From Gammaproteobacteria bacterium (GTDB taxonomy: Bacteria; Pseudomonadota; Gammaproteobacteria; UBA9339): DNA of 45,858 nt. The stretch is from assembly GCA_023480665.1 (NCBI GenBank), contig JAMCWR010000056.1:1-45858 (forward strand), read 5' to 3'. Below are positions 9,800-18,496 of this stretch, piece after piece (position 1 is the first letter of the stretch; each line of letters starts with the position of its first letter). Position numbers and translations under genes: made by a program. The notes under the pieces are model-generated. The model ran no database searches and had not been told where the DNA came from. It saw nothing but the letters and a program-made list of their open reading frames with translations.

Positions 9800-11155
9800 A
9801 TGTTTTTAAATGAACCAATAAAAAAATATGCCTGGTCTTTGACGTTTATTGCCAAAGCGGTTGATGTTTTACTGTATATTTGCTCCGGATTATTTGTTTA
9901 TTATTTTTATTTTTCCACGTTTTATTTCCCATCTTATTACATAATTTCTTTCATTGTTGCTGCATTGCTGATTGTCCCGATCTTTTCATCATTTGGCGTG
10001 TATGCATCGCTGCGTGGTCGCTCATTTATTGCTGTGTACTTTAAAACGCTATACCCGGCTTTTTTGGTGTTGGTGGTCTCGCTTGCTGCAATTGCGTTTA
10101 TTACCAAAACTGGCGAACTTTATTCGCGCGCCTGGTTTTTAACTTGGCATGTCACGGCAATTTTTTTGCTAACATTATTTAGAACGCTATTGCGTCAGGG
10201 GTTAATGTATTTTAGGAAGCGCGGGTTTAACCATAAAAAGATCGTTATTATTGGTGAAAGTAGTTTAGCGCACGAAATTGTAAAGCGGACTCAATCAGAA
10301 ATTTGGATTGGATTTGACGTCGTGTCTATCATTGATCAACCTAATTTAGAAAAACTTTCGCATGATATCCAGAGCAACTCTATCGATGAAGTTTGGCTAA
10401 TGTTATCAAAATTAACGCGAGAGCAGGTGCGCGAAATTGTAAGCTCCCTACATAAGAATATTATCACTATTCGCTATTTTCCGGATATTTTGGGGTCAGA
10501 CCTGTTTAATCATTCGTTTGATGAAATCCTTGGTTTACCAGTAATCAACATCATTGAGTCCCCCATGCGCGGAATAAATCGAGCACTAAAGGCTCTCGAA
10601 GATTATATTCTTGCCACAATTATTTTAATCATCATGAGCCCATTATTGCTGGTGATTGCGCTATTAGTAAAATTAAGTTCACCCGGGCCAATTTTTTATC
10701 GGCAAAAACGTATCAGCTGGAACGGAAAAGAATTTGATATCTTAAAGTTTCGCTCCATGAAAATTAATTCTGAAGAAAAAACTGGAGCGGTGTGGGCGGT
10801 TCCAGATGATAAGCGCACCACTGCAATTGGTGCTTTTTTGCGTAAGACTAGTATAGATGAGCTGCCTCAATTCATTAATGTCCTAAAAGGTGATATGTCT
10901 ATTGTTGGTCCACGTCCGGAGCGCCCAGTATTTGTCGAACAGTTTAAACATGAAATTCCTGCTTATATGCAAAAACATCTAGTGAAAGCAGGAATTACTG
11001 GTTGGGCGCAAGTTAATGGTTGGCGTGGGAATACTGATTTAAAAAAGCGCCTTGAACATGATCTTTATTATATCAATCATTGGTCGCTGTGGTTTGACTT
11101 AAAAATTATCTTTTTAACTTTTGTGCGAGGTTTTGTGCATAAAAATGCCTATTAA
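9800..11155 (+). CDS. wcaJ: Polyprenyl glycosylphosphotransferase, WcaJ type (initiating enzyme)
   Basis: The 451-residue protein has four N-terminal membrane helices (about residues 15-125) and a CoA-binding-like Rossmann domain (about 145-235; KKIVIIGESSLAHEIV). A re-entrant hydrophobic helix (about 268-292) follows, then the bacterial sugar-transferase catalytic domain. Catalytic-domain motifs are SSPGPIFYRQKRISWNGK, LKFRSMK, the Asp-Glu pair in TSIDELPQF, GDMSIVGPRPERP and GITGWAQVNGWRG. The last is typical of the WcaJ group, which transfers glucose-1-phosphate to undecaprenyl phosphate. This starts repeat-unit assembly on the inner membrane. Glucose rather than another hexose is inferred from family resemblance. 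The gene is the last of the close-packed run from wzx; a 233-base gap follows. Confidence 0.85.
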   Translation: MFLNEPIKKYAWSLTFIAKAVDVLLYICSGLFVYYFYFSTFYFPSYYIISFIVAALLIVPIFSSFGVYASLRGRSFIAVYFKTLYPAFLVLVVSLAAIAFITKTGELYSRAWFLTWHVTAIFLLTLFRTLLRQGLMYFRKRGFNHKKIVIIGESSLAHEIVKRTQSEIWIGFDVVSIIDQPNLEKLSHDIQSNSIDEVWLMLSKLTREQVREIVSSLHKNIITIRYFPDILGSDLFNHSFDEILGLPVINIIESPMRGINRALKALEDYILATIILIIMSPLLLVIALLVKLSSPGPIFYRQKRISWNGKEFDILKFRSMKINSEEKTGAVWAVPDDKRTTAIGAFLRKTSIDELPQFINVLKGDMSIVGPRPERPVFVEQFKHEIPAYMQKHLVKAGITGWAQVNGWRGNTDLKKRLEHDLYYINHWSLWFDLKIIFLTFVRGFVHKNAY

Positions 11156-11204
11156 TTTAGACCTCAAAAACCGTTTGATTTAAGCTTTTTGGATCCCATC
11201 TATA

Positions 11205-11320
11205 ACTCTTTGAATTAAAACTAAAAAACCTGCATGTTTTGTAACACTTTGATTTTAAACGTAAATTTTTTTACATGTTTTATGAGTCATCTCTTTGATT
11301 TTAAACGAAATTTTTTTAAG
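11205..11320 (+). repeat. Imperfect direct repeats in the intergenic region
   Basis: The 15-mer CTTTGATTTTAAACG occurs at 11247-11261 and again at 11293-11307, each followed by an A/T-rich AAATTTTTTT tract. CATGTTTT precedes each copy, at 11233-11240 and 11274-11281, so the unit is about 41-46 bases. A weaker third copy starts with CTTTGAATTAAAACTA at 11208. The repeats lie between the wcaJ-like gene and the flavoprotein gene. They may be a remnant of slippage or a regulator-binding region; there is no sign of a mobile element. Confidence 0.55.
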
Positions 11321-11360
11321 CCAGAAAATTGATAAACCTCGCAACTTCGGCAACATCTAG

Positions 11361-11366
11361 TATAAT
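11361..11366 (+). promoter_or_regulatory. Candidate -10 element (TATAAT) before the flavoprotein gene
   Basis: A perfect TATAAT lies 22 bases before the TTG at 11389. The -35 position shows only a poor match (CTCGCA at 17 bases spacing). Transcription would start about 11373, giving a very short leader if TTG 11389 is used and about 43 bases if GTG 11416 is used. It would let the flavoprotein-galE-ugd genes be expressed separately from the upstream glycosyltransferases. Confidence 0.35.
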
Positions 11367-11388
11367 GTCGCTTTAGAAAAGATAAAAA

Positions 11389-12942
11389 TTGGACCTAAAA
11401 ATCAACAGAACAAAAGTGAGCAAAAAAGAACAAATTGCGATTATTATCGGCGCAGGACCCGCCGGCCTTACTGCCGCATATGAGCTTGTAACCCGCACGA
11501 AAATTAAGCCGATTATTTTTGAGGCAGCCGATGCAATTGGCGGCATTGCCCGCACCTACAATTTTCAAGGCAATCGTATGGATCTTGGCGGGCATCGTTT
11601 TTTCTCAAAATCAAAACGTGTTACCGATTTTTGGTTTAAATTTTTACCGCCAGAATCAGAATCCACCCAAATAAACAGCGCTAGCACGAATACCGACAAG
11701 TTGATGTTATTGCGTAACCGCGTTTCAAGGATCTTGTTCTTGCGAAAGCTATTTCCCTACCCATTGCAATTTAATTTGGCGACGCTTCGAAAGTTGGGCG
11801 CAATCCGCATTCTAAAAATTGCCGCCAGTTATTTATATGTTTGTATATTCCCGCGTCGCCCTGAAAAGTCCCTTGAGGATTTTTTTATTAACCGTTTTGG
11901 CAGAGAGCTTTATACAATTTTCTTTAAAGATTATACCGAGAAGGTTTGGGGTGTGCCATGCAGTTTCTTAACTGCAGAATGGGGTGCGCAGCGCATTAAA
12001 GGTTTATCAATTACTAAAACTTTATTGCATGGATTAAAAAAGCTATTTGCAAAATCAGCAAAATCAGCAAAATCAGCAAAATCAAATGGCACAACTGAAA
12101 CTTCTCTAATTGAAAAGTTTTGGTATCCAAAATTTGGGCCAGGTCAATTATGGGATGAAATAGCTGCCGCAATAATTGCGCAAGGTGGCGAAATTCATTT
12201 TGACCACAAAGTCGTTGCGGTACATACAAAAGACCAGCAGCTTACAGCGGTCGATGTATTAATTGATGGTGAAGTTGTCACTATGACTGGGGATTATTTT
12301 TTCTCAACGATGCCAATAAAAGAATTAATTATTGGCATGGAGGAGACAGTCCCACACGCTGTTTTAGAGGCCGCAACAGAATTAAAATACCGGGATTTTA
12401 TTACTGTTGGTGTTTTGTTAAAAGATTTAAAAATTAAAGATAATCATGTGGGATTGATTAGAGATAACTGGATTTATGTGCAAGATGCAGATGTAAAATT
12501 AGGTAGAATCCAAATTTTTAATAATTGGAGCCCGTATCTAGTTAAAGATAAAAATCAAATTTGGTTGGGTTTAGAATATTTTTGCAATGCAAACGATGAA
12601 ATATCTAGAATGGATAATAGCGAACTAGCAGAGTTTGCCATAAGCGAACTAGTAAAAATTAATTTTATTGAACGTGATACGGTAATTACGAGCACAGTTT
12701 TTCGCACCGAAAAAGCCTATCCAGCTTATTTTGGCGGTTATAAGAAATTTCACGAAATTCGTCAATATCTCGATCAATTTGCAAATTTATTTTTGATTGG
12801 TAGAAATGGCATGCATCGTTACAACAACATGGATCATTCAATGCTAACTGCTATGACTGCGGTAGATAATATTTTAGCGAATGTTAAACTTAAAAATAAT
12901 ATTTGGAACGTGAATACTGAAAGCGAGTATCTAGAAGCGTAA
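11389..12942 (+). CDS. FAD/NAD(P)-binding oxidoreductase, UDP-galactopyranose-mutase-like
   Basis: The 517-residue protein starts with a dinucleotide-binding fold: [18 protein letters not shown], the acidic end [14 protein letters not shown], and [13 protein letters not shown] (about residues 62-74), which is typical of the family annotated as protoporphyrinogen-oxidase/UGM-like flavoproteins in polysaccharide loci. The C-terminal FAD contact region is [19 protein letters not shown]. It may interconvert or oxidise a sugar nucleotide; the exact reaction is not established. The longest frame opens with TTG at 11389. GTG at 11416 gives a protein starting [14 protein letters not shown] and is an equally good start; neither has a strong ribosome-binding site. 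A run of Ala-Lys-Ser repeats near residues 221-232 comes from a 9-base tandem repeat. galE follows 21 bases later. Confidence 0.75.
   Translation: MDLKINRTKVSKKEQIAIIIGAGPAGLTAAYELVTRTKIKPIIFEAADAIGGIARTYNFQGNRMDLGGHRFFSKSKRVTDFWFKFLPPESESTQINSASTNTDKLMLLRNRVSRILFLRKLFPYPLQFNLATLRKLGAIRILKIAASYLYVCIFPRRPEKSLEDFFINRFGRELYTIFFKDYTEKVWGVPCSFLTAEWGAQRIKGLSITKTLLHGLKKLFAKSAKSAKSAKSNGTTETSLIEKFWYPKFGPGQLWDEIAAAIIAQGGEIHFDHKVVAVHTKDQQLTAVDVLIDGEVVTMTGDYFFSTMPIKELIIGMEETVPHAVLEAATELKYRDFITVGVLLKDLKIKDNHVGLIRDNWIYVQDADVKLGRIQIFNNWSPYLVKDKNQIWLGLEYFCNANDEISRMDNSELAEFAISELVKINFIERDTVITSTVFRTEKAYPAYFGGYKKFHEIRQYLDQFANLFLIGRNGMHRYNNMDHSMLTAMTAVDNILANVKLKNNIWNVNTESEYLEA
12049..12084 (+). repeat. Four tandem copies of a 9-base in-frame repeat inside the flavoprotein gene
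   Basis: GCAAAATCA is repeated four times without interruption (12049-12057, 12058-12066, 12067-12075, 12076-12084). Because the unit is a multiple of three it encodes repeated Ala-Lys-Ser and copy-number changes would not break the frame. It sits in a probable surface loop between two conserved domains. Confidence 0.9.
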
Positions 12943-12963
12943 GCTTTTACCTTTGGAGATTTT

Positions 12964-13947
12964 ATGGCAAAAATTTTAGTGACAGGTGGCGCAGGTTATA
13001 TTGGCTCGCATATGGCAGAGATGCTGGGGGAGGTCGGGCATAAAGTTGTCGTGCTAGATAATCTTAAAAGCGGCAAAGCAAATGCAGTTTTAAGCGCTGA
13101 ACTGATTGTAGCAGATTTAGCCAATCAAGCTTATTTAGACGCTGTGTTTGCTCAATATAAATTTGATGCTGTGATGCATTTTGCCGGGCTGATTCAAGTT
13201 GGTGAATCAGTAATTTATCCAGACAAATATTATCAAAATAATGTTGCCGCAGGGCTTAATTTATTAAATGTCGTGAAAAAATTTGCAGTTAAAAATTTTA
13301 TTTTTTCCTCAACCGCCGCAGTTTATGGCGAACCAAAATATGTGCCGATTGATACAAAGCACGCACTTTTTCCAGTAAACCCATATGGCAAATCAAAATT
13401 AATGTTTGAGCAAATTTTAGCTGACTATGGCAATGCTTTTGGTTTAAGATCCATTTGCTTGAGGTATTTTAATGCAGCCGGTGCTGATCCGCTTGCGCGA
13501 ATTGGTGAGAATCATAATCCGGAGACGCATTTAATTCCTTTAGTGCTACGAGCTGCCTGCAGTGAAGACGGTTCAATTAAAGTATTTGGTAATGATTACA
13601 ATACAAGCGATGGCAGTTGTGTGCGTGATTATATTCATGTAGTGGATTTATGTTCCGCACATTTATTAGCTTTAGATGCGCTTTTATCTGGCGCAAAAAG
13701 CAATGTCTATAATTTAGGCAATGGCAAAGGTTACACGGTTTTTGAAGTGATTAAAGCTGCAGAGAAGGTGACAGGTAGGTCGATAAAGTTTGAAATTCAT
13801 GGTAGGCGTGCAGGCGATCCTGCAGTACTTGTTGCAGACGCCGAGCGCACGATTAAAGAATTAAACTGGCAGCCGCAATATCCAGATTTAGAAACCATTA
13901 TCAAGCACGCTTGGCAGTGGGAAAAAAAGCGTTTTGCAAATGAATAA
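12964..13947 (+). CDS. galE: UDP-glucose 4-epimerase
   Basis: The 327-residue protein is a short-chain dehydrogenase/reductase-fold epimerase of usual GalE length. It has the NAD-binding GGAGYIGSHMAEML at residues 8-21, the Ser-rich FSSTAAVYGEP region, and the catalytic Tyr-x3-Lys as Tyr141-Gly-Lys-Ser-Lys145. It also has LRYFNAAGADP and the C-terminal GRRAGDPAVLVAD that contacts the UDP-sugar. It interconverts UDP-glucose and UDP-galactose (possibly also the N-acetyl forms) in the cytoplasm. Context suggests it supplies UDP-galactose to the polysaccharide transferases, and perhaps to the mutase-like flavoprotein 21 bases upstream. A GGAG ribosome-binding site precedes the ATG. Confidence 0.93.
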   Translation: MAKILVTGGAGYIGSHMAEMLGEVGHKVVVLDNLKSGKANAVLSAELIVADLANQAYLDAVFAQYKFDAVMHFAGLIQVGESVIYPDKYYQNNVAAGLNLLNVVKKFAVKNFIFSSTAAVYGEPKYVPIDTKHALFPVNPYGKSKLMFEQILADYGNAFGLRSICLRYFNAAGADPLARIGENHNPETHLIPLVLRAACSEDGSIKVFGNDYNTSDGSCVRDYIHVVDLCSAHLLALDALLSGAKSNVYNLGNGKGYTVFEVIKAAEKVTGRSIKFEIHGRRAGDPAVLVADAERTIKELNWQPQYPDLETIIKHAWQWEKKRFANE

Positions 13948-13971
13948 GCGCGCAATTAATAGGTGATTTAA

Positions 13972-15327
13972 GTGAGATCTGATACGAATTTTAAGATTAC
14001 AATACTTGGCTCAGGTTATGTGGGGCTAGTGACAGGTGTTTGTTTAGCCGAGATCGGGAATGAAGTTATTTGCGCAGACACTGATTCCGCTAAGATAAAT
14101 TTACTTAAACAAGGAAAGTCACCAATACATGAAAATAACATGGAGGAATTTTTAACAAAAAATATTTTGGCAAAGCGCATTTCTTTTACAGAAGATGCGG
14201 CAAGCGGCATTAAACAGAGCAAATTTATTTTTATTGCGGTTGGTACGCCGTCAGCGGCTGATGGTTCTGCTGATTTGCAATATATTTTCAGCGTCGCAAA
14301 ATTGATTGGACAGAATCTCGAGAATGAGCATGAATATGTGATTGTGATGAAATCTACTGTGCCGGTTGGTACTGGAGATAAAGCTAAAGAGATTATCAAT
14401 AACGAATTAAAGCAGCGCAGTGTTTCATGTAAATTTGCCATGGTTTCAAATCCTGAGTTTTTAAAGCAAGGCGATGCTATTCGTGATTTTATGCATTCTG
14501 ATCGGATTATTGTTGGCACTGATCTACCGCACCCATTGGCTTTAATGCACCAATTATATGCGCCACTTAAGGCTAAAATTATTTCTATGGATATTCGTTC
14601 CGCTGAATTGGCAAAATACGCTGCAAATGCATTTTTGGCGACCAAAATTAGTTTTATCAATGAAATTGCGCAATTTGCTGAGAAATTTGGCGCTGATATT
14701 GATAATGTGCGTATTGGTATAGGTACTGATCCACGGATTGGTTTAGATTTTTTACATGCCGGATGTGGTTATGGTGGCTCATGTTTTCCAAAAGATGTGA
14801 AGGCATTAATTTGGATGGCGCGTGAATATGGTATGGAAACATCATTATTCAATGCTGTCGAAGGCATTAATTTGCGGCAAAAACACCTATTATTTAATCG
14901 CATCAAAAAACGTTTTGGTGATTTAGAAGGGAAGGTGATTGCTGTCTGGGGTTTAGCTTTTAAACCAAACACCAACGATATGCGCGAGGCGCCAAGTATG
15001 GTGTTGCTAGAATCGCTTTGGCGCTCAGGTGTGTTAGTGCGGGCTTATGATCCAGTGGCAATGCCAGATGCGCAGAAAATTTATGGTGAGCGTGTAGATT
15101 TTATTTTATGTGATAGTGCCGAAGATGCATTAGTTGGCGCCGATGCGTTAGCAATTGTCACGGAATGGGAAGAATTTCGTAAAGCTAATTTTGCTAATAT
15201 TAAATCGAAGCTAAAACAAAGTATAATTTTTGATGGTCGTAACATATTCCATCCTTTAGAGATGGCAGAGCAGGGTATAGAATACTATTGTGTCGGGCGA
15301 AAGAAGGTTACACTTAAAACAACTTAA
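13972..15327 (+). CDS. ugd: UDP-glucose 6-dehydrogenase
   Basis: The 451-residue protein makes UDP-glucuronate from UDP-glucose with two NAD+ reductions. It has the N-terminal NAD site GSGYVGLVTGVCLAE, FIAVGTPSAADGSADL, KSTVPVGTG, NPEFLKQGDAIRDF and the catalytic-cysteine motif AGCGYGGSCFPKD with Cys271. The C-terminal UDP-binding domain includes AVWGLAFKPNTNDMREAPS. The start is a GTG with AGGTGA about 7 bases upstream. It lies 24 bases after galE, so the two form a UDP-sugar supply pair. Presence of ugd suggests an acidic polysaccharide containing glucuronate or a derivative. Confidence 0.95.
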   Translation: MRSDTNFKITILGSGYVGLVTGVCLAEIGNEVICADTDSAKINLLKQGKSPIHENNMEEFLTKNILAKRISFTEDAASGIKQSKFIFIAVGTPSAADGSADLQYIFSVAKLIGQNLENEHEYVIVMKSTVPVGTGDKAKEIINNELKQRSVSCKFAMVSNPEFLKQGDAIRDFMHSDRIIVGTDLPHPLALMHQLYAPLKAKIISMDIRSAELAKYAANAFLATKISFINEIAQFAEKFGADIDNVRIGIGTDPRIGLDFLHAGCGYGGSCFPKDVKALIWMAREYGMETSLFNAVEGINLRQKHLLFNRIKKRFGDLEGKVIAVWGLAFKPNTNDMREAPSMVLLESLWRSGVLVRAYDPVAMPDAQKIYGERVDFILCDSAEDALVGADALAIVTEWEEFRKANFANIKSKLKQSIIFDGRNIFHPLEMAEQGIEYYCVGRKKVTLKTT

Positions 15328-15330
15328 CAC

Positions 15331-15335
15331 GAGGG
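15331..15335 (+). promoter_or_regulatory. Ribosome-binding site that decides the symporter start
   Basis: GAGGG ends 6 bases before the ATG at 15342 but touches the in-frame ATG at 15336. Initiation at 15342 is therefore favoured, shortening the protein by two residues. Confidence 0.6.
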
Positions 15336-15341
15336 ATGACA

Positions 15342-16604
15342 ATGCAAACTGATGCCGCAACCACGAGCTTAAATTATCGTTTTACTTGGCAAATAATTTT
15401 GGCTATGTTTATTGGGATAATTGCTGGGTTAGTTATTCGAAACTTACCTGCAGCTTGGATAGTAAAGGTAGATTTGATTGATAATGTATTTAATGTGGTT
15501 GGTACAGTGTTTTTACTTTTGATAAGAACACTAATTGCTCCAGTGTTGTTTATTGCTTTGATTGATGGGATTTATAATTTTGGCAGTTTAAAAAAATCCA
15601 GCCGCTTAGCAATGAGCGCAATTATATTGGCAGTTCTCACCACAGTAGCAGCAATCGGGTTTGGTTTCTTAATTGCAAATTTATTTCATTTGGGTGTAAA
15701 TTCCGTTCAACCTTTGCCCACAGATTTTAAAATCGACCCTTTGCCTACTGTTCCCCAATTTATTTTAAGTATTATTCCAGGGAACCCAATTACCGCATTT
15801 GTTGATATGAACATTTTTCAAATTTTAATTCTAGGGTTTTTGTTTGCTGCTGCACTAAGTTATGCTGGTGTGAGCGGCAAAAAAATTGCGGATTTTACTG
15901 CTGATTTAAAAGTAGCAATGACTGCGCTGACAAGGTGGTTAATGCGTTTTGCACCATACGGGATTTTTTGTTTAATGACTGTTCTATGTTTTAAACTAAA
16001 TTACAATTTAATTTTGGATATTTTTGGTTATTTCTTAACTATCTTATTAGCATTAGTAGTGCATGCAGCAGTAACCTATGGGTTTTTATTGTTTGCTGCT
16101 GGATTAAATCCTTTAACTTTTTTCAAAAAAATGTTCAGTACAGCATTGTTTGCATTTAATATTTCAAGCAGCAATAGCGCAATCCCGTTTTCCTTAGAAC
16201 AAATTGAACATCGTCTAGGCGTAAAAAATCAACTAGCAGCTTTTGTATTTACTGTTTGTACGGCGCTAAATAAAAATGGCACTGCAGTTATGCAAGCCGC
16301 TGCCGCAGTATTTATTGCGCATGTTTATCACATCAATATTGATCCAAGTAGTTATCTTGTTGCTGGTTTAATCATTATTTTAGCTAGCATTATGACCGCA
16401 GGTATTCCAGGTACTGGATTAATTACACTTTCTATGGTGCTTGCACAAATTGGTGTGCCACCACAAGGAATTGTAATAATTATTGGTGTCGATCGATTAT
16501 TGGATATGGCACGTACTGCGATAAATGTACTTGGGAACGCTGCGATCACATGCGCCCTTGGGGTTAAGTCTTCGCAGCTTGATACTAATATTTATGAAAG
16601 TTAA
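15342..16604 (+). CDS. Dicarboxylate/amino acid:cation symporter (DAACS, GltP/DctA family) with altered cation-site residues
   Basis: The 420-residue protein has the eight-helix, two-hairpin layout of the glutamate-transporter homologue family. First-hairpin serines are seen as SSSNSAIPF. Helix 7 is LNKNGTAVMQ, the second hairpin TAGIPGTGLITLSMVL, and helix 8 VDRLLDMARTAINVLGN. In the archaeal GltPh, helix 7 reads NMDGT and helix 8 ends NVTGD; the two Asp residues (D312, D405) help bind Na+. Here both positions are Asn. Helix-8 Asp, Arg and Asn substrate contacts are kept (DMARTAIN). It probably imports a dicarboxylate or amino acid with changed ion coupling. It follows ugd closely but has no obvious role in polysaccharide synthesis. 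Confidence 0.8.
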   Translation: MQTDAATTSLNYRFTWQIILAMFIGIIAGLVIRNLPAAWIVKVDLIDNVFNVVGTVFLLLIRTLIAPVLFIALIDGIYNFGSLKKSSRLAMSAIILAVLTTVAAIGFGFLIANLFHLGVNSVQPLPTDFKIDPLPTVPQFILSIIPGNPITAFVDMNIFQILILGFLFAAALSYAGVSGKKIADFTADLKVAMTALTRWLMRFAPYGIFCLMTVLCFKLNYNLILDIFGYFLTILLALVVHAAVTYGFLLFAAGLNPLTFFKKMFSTALFAFNISSSNSAIPFSLEQIEHRLGVKNQLAAFVFTVCTALNKNGTAVMQAAAAVFIAHVYHINIDPSSYLVAGLIIILASIMTAGIPGTGLITLSMVLAQIGVPPQGIVIIIGVDRLLDMARTAINVLGNAAITCALGVKSSQLDTNIYES

Positions 16605-16632
16605 TTTTTAAGAATAATTATTCAGGAATGAT

Positions 16633-18300
16633 ATGGAAAAAATTTGGTTAAATTCTTATCCAGCTGGTTGTGCGCATGACATCAACCCAGATGTTTACCC
16701 ATCTCTAATTGCAATGTTTGAAGATAGTTGCCAAAAGTTTGCACTGCATCCAGCATTGAGTAATTTGGGTTCAGTGATGACATACAGTGAATTATTGCAA
16801 AAAAGCCGGAATTTTTCCGCATTTTTGCAGAACCATTTATGTTTAAAAAAGGGCCAGCGCATTGCATTGATGCTGCCAAATGTTGCGCAATATCATGTCA
16901 GTTTTTTTGGGGCGTTGTATGCTGGTTTAGTGGTAGTTAACATTAACCCTTTATATACTGCGCGTGAATTGATTGGGCAATTAAATGATTCAGGCGCAGA
17001 AGTTATTGTGGTTCTCGCAAATTTTGCACATGTTTTGCAGCACGCTTTACCTGAGACACGTGTTAAGCATGTAATTGTAACTGAAGTTGGGGATTTGTGC
17101 GGGTTTGTTAAATCAGTGATAGTTAATTTTATTGTGCGTAACGATCAAAAACAGGTGCCATTCTGGAATATCTTTGGTGCAATTAACTTTAAAAAAGCCA
17201 TGGCTCTTGGAAAAATGAGCAGATTTAACCCAGTTCCCATTGCTGCAAATGATCTTGCATTATTGCAATATACTGGCGGAACCACTGGTGTTAGCAAAGG
17301 CGCAATGATAACTCACCGGAATTTGTTAGCAAACATTGAGCAGGCTTGCGCTTGGATCGGAGGGAAGTTAACTCCGGGCGAAGAAACCAGCGTAACCATC
17401 TTACCTCTGTACCATATTTTTTCTTTGACAATTTGCTGCTTAACTTTTATTCGTATCGGAGCCTTTCAGCTATTAATTGCTAATCCGCGTGATTTGCCCG
17501 GTATGGTCAATAAAATTTCTAAATACCCAATAACAATATTTGTTGGCTTAACCACATTGTTTAATTCATTAGTAAATAGCGCGGAATTTCGTGCTCTCGA
17601 TTTTAGTAAATTAAAATTGACTGTGGCGGGTGGTATGGCAGTTAATCCGCATGTAGCAGAAAAATGGCGTGAAGTTACAGGCTCAATGATTCTCGAAGGG
17701 TATGGTTTAACCGAGGCGAGCCCAATTGTTTCAATGACACCGCTTACTCAAGAAGCTTTTATTAGCAGCATTGGTTTGCCAGTCTCCTCCACAGAAATTT
17801 CCATTCGCGATGATAATGGAGCTGAAGTGGCAATTGGCGAAGAAGGTGAGTTGTGTGTGCGTGGGCCACAGGTAATGCAAGGCTATTGGCAACGTCCTGA
17901 TGAAAATTCAAAGGTATTTTATCCAGATGGTTGGCTGCGAACTGGCGATATTTGTGTGATCGATGAAAAAGGGCTTTTGTATTTGGTTGATCGCAAAAAA
18001 GATATGATTGTGGTTGCCGGTTACAATGTTTATCCAACCGAAGTTGAAATGGTAATTTCTTCACACCCAATGGTGCATGAGGTAGCTGTAGTTGGTGAAA
18101 CAAGCAAACACGCGGGTGAAGTTGTAAAAGCATACGTGGTGAAAAAAGATGAGTCATTAACTAAAGAAAAGTTAATTGCCTACTGCAAAGATCGTCTTAC
18201 TAGTTACAAAGTCCCAAAGCGAGTCGAATTCTTAAAAGAGCTACCAAAATCAAATGTTGGGAAAATTTTACGTCGCGTGTTACGAGAGCACCCAGTATAA
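16633..18300 (+). CDS. fadD: Long-chain fatty acid-CoA ligase
   Basis: The 555-residue protein belongs to the ANL adenylating superfamily and has FadD length. The P-loop is LLQYTGGTTGVSKGAM (about residue 210), the adenylate motif is GYGLTEASPIVS (about 356), GWLRTGDI lies near 435, and the C-terminal catalytic lysine region is SYKVPKRVEFLKELPKSNVGKILRR. It activates fatty acids to acyl-CoA through acyl-AMP at the inner membrane. The N-terminal segment (NSYPAGCAHDINPDVYPSL) is like that of gammaproteobacterial FadD. A CAGGAA ribosome-binding site precedes the ATG. Its location between a symporter and htpG does not suggest a special role. Confidence 0.9.
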   Translation: MEKIWLNSYPAGCAHDINPDVYPSLIAMFEDSCQKFALHPALSNLGSVMTYSELLQKSRNFSAFLQNHLCLKKGQRIALMLPNVAQYHVSFFGALYAGLVVVNINPLYTARELIGQLNDSGAEVIVVLANFAHVLQHALPETRVKHVIVTEVGDLCGFVKSVIVNFIVRNDQKQVPFWNIFGAINFKKAMALGKMSRFNPVPIAANDLALLQYTGGTTGVSKGAMITHRNLLANIEQACAWIGGKLTPGEETSVTILPLYHIFSLTICCLTFIRIGAFQLLIANPRDLPGMVNKISKYPITIFVGLTTLFNSLVNSAEFRALDFSKLKLTVAGGMAVNPHVAEKWREVTGSMILEGYGLTEASPIVSMTPLTQEAFISSIGLPVSSTEISIRDDNGAEVAIGEEGELCVRGPQVMQGYWQRPDENSKVFYPDGWLRTGDICVIDEKGLLYLVDRKKDMIVVAGYNVYPTEVEMVISSHPMVHEVAVVGETSKHAGEVVKAYVVKKDESLTKEKLIAYCKDRLTSYKVPKRVEFLKELPKSNVGKILRRVLREHPV

Positions 18301-18345
18301 AAACTTCATAAAACTCTTTGCATGAGAGAAAAGTTATGCAAAAAG

Positions 18346-18373
18346 GTTGAAATTCATATTTTTGCACCCATTA
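18346..18373 (+). promoter_or_regulatory. Candidate sigma-32 (heat-shock) promoter for htpG
   Basis: GTTGAA (18346-18351) and ACCCATTA (18366-18373) are separated by 14 bases. This resembles the CTTGAA / CCCCATtTA heat-shock consensus with 13-17 bases spacing. It lies about 120 bases before the htpG start, and htpG is a classic sigma-32 target. Confidence 0.45.
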
Positions 18374-18496
18374 AGTGTAGTAATGCAGAGAGATAATTAT
18401 TTGGATTCTAGTAATATAGAATTAATCTAAAGCTTTAACTAAACTCTGTAATTTTATGATTAATAAATAAATTTTTATTGATAATGAGGAACACTT

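Noticed and set aside
14016..14660. Long minus-strand open frame of 214 codons inside ugd
   Set aside because: It is antisense to strongly conserved ugd motifs; the translation has no recognisable family features and no ribosome-binding site. It is a codon-bias shadow.
18317..18342. Inverted repeat TTTGCAT / ATGCAAA after fadD as a terminator
   Set aside because: Seven AT-rich pairs with a 12-base loop and no U-run; too weak to call.
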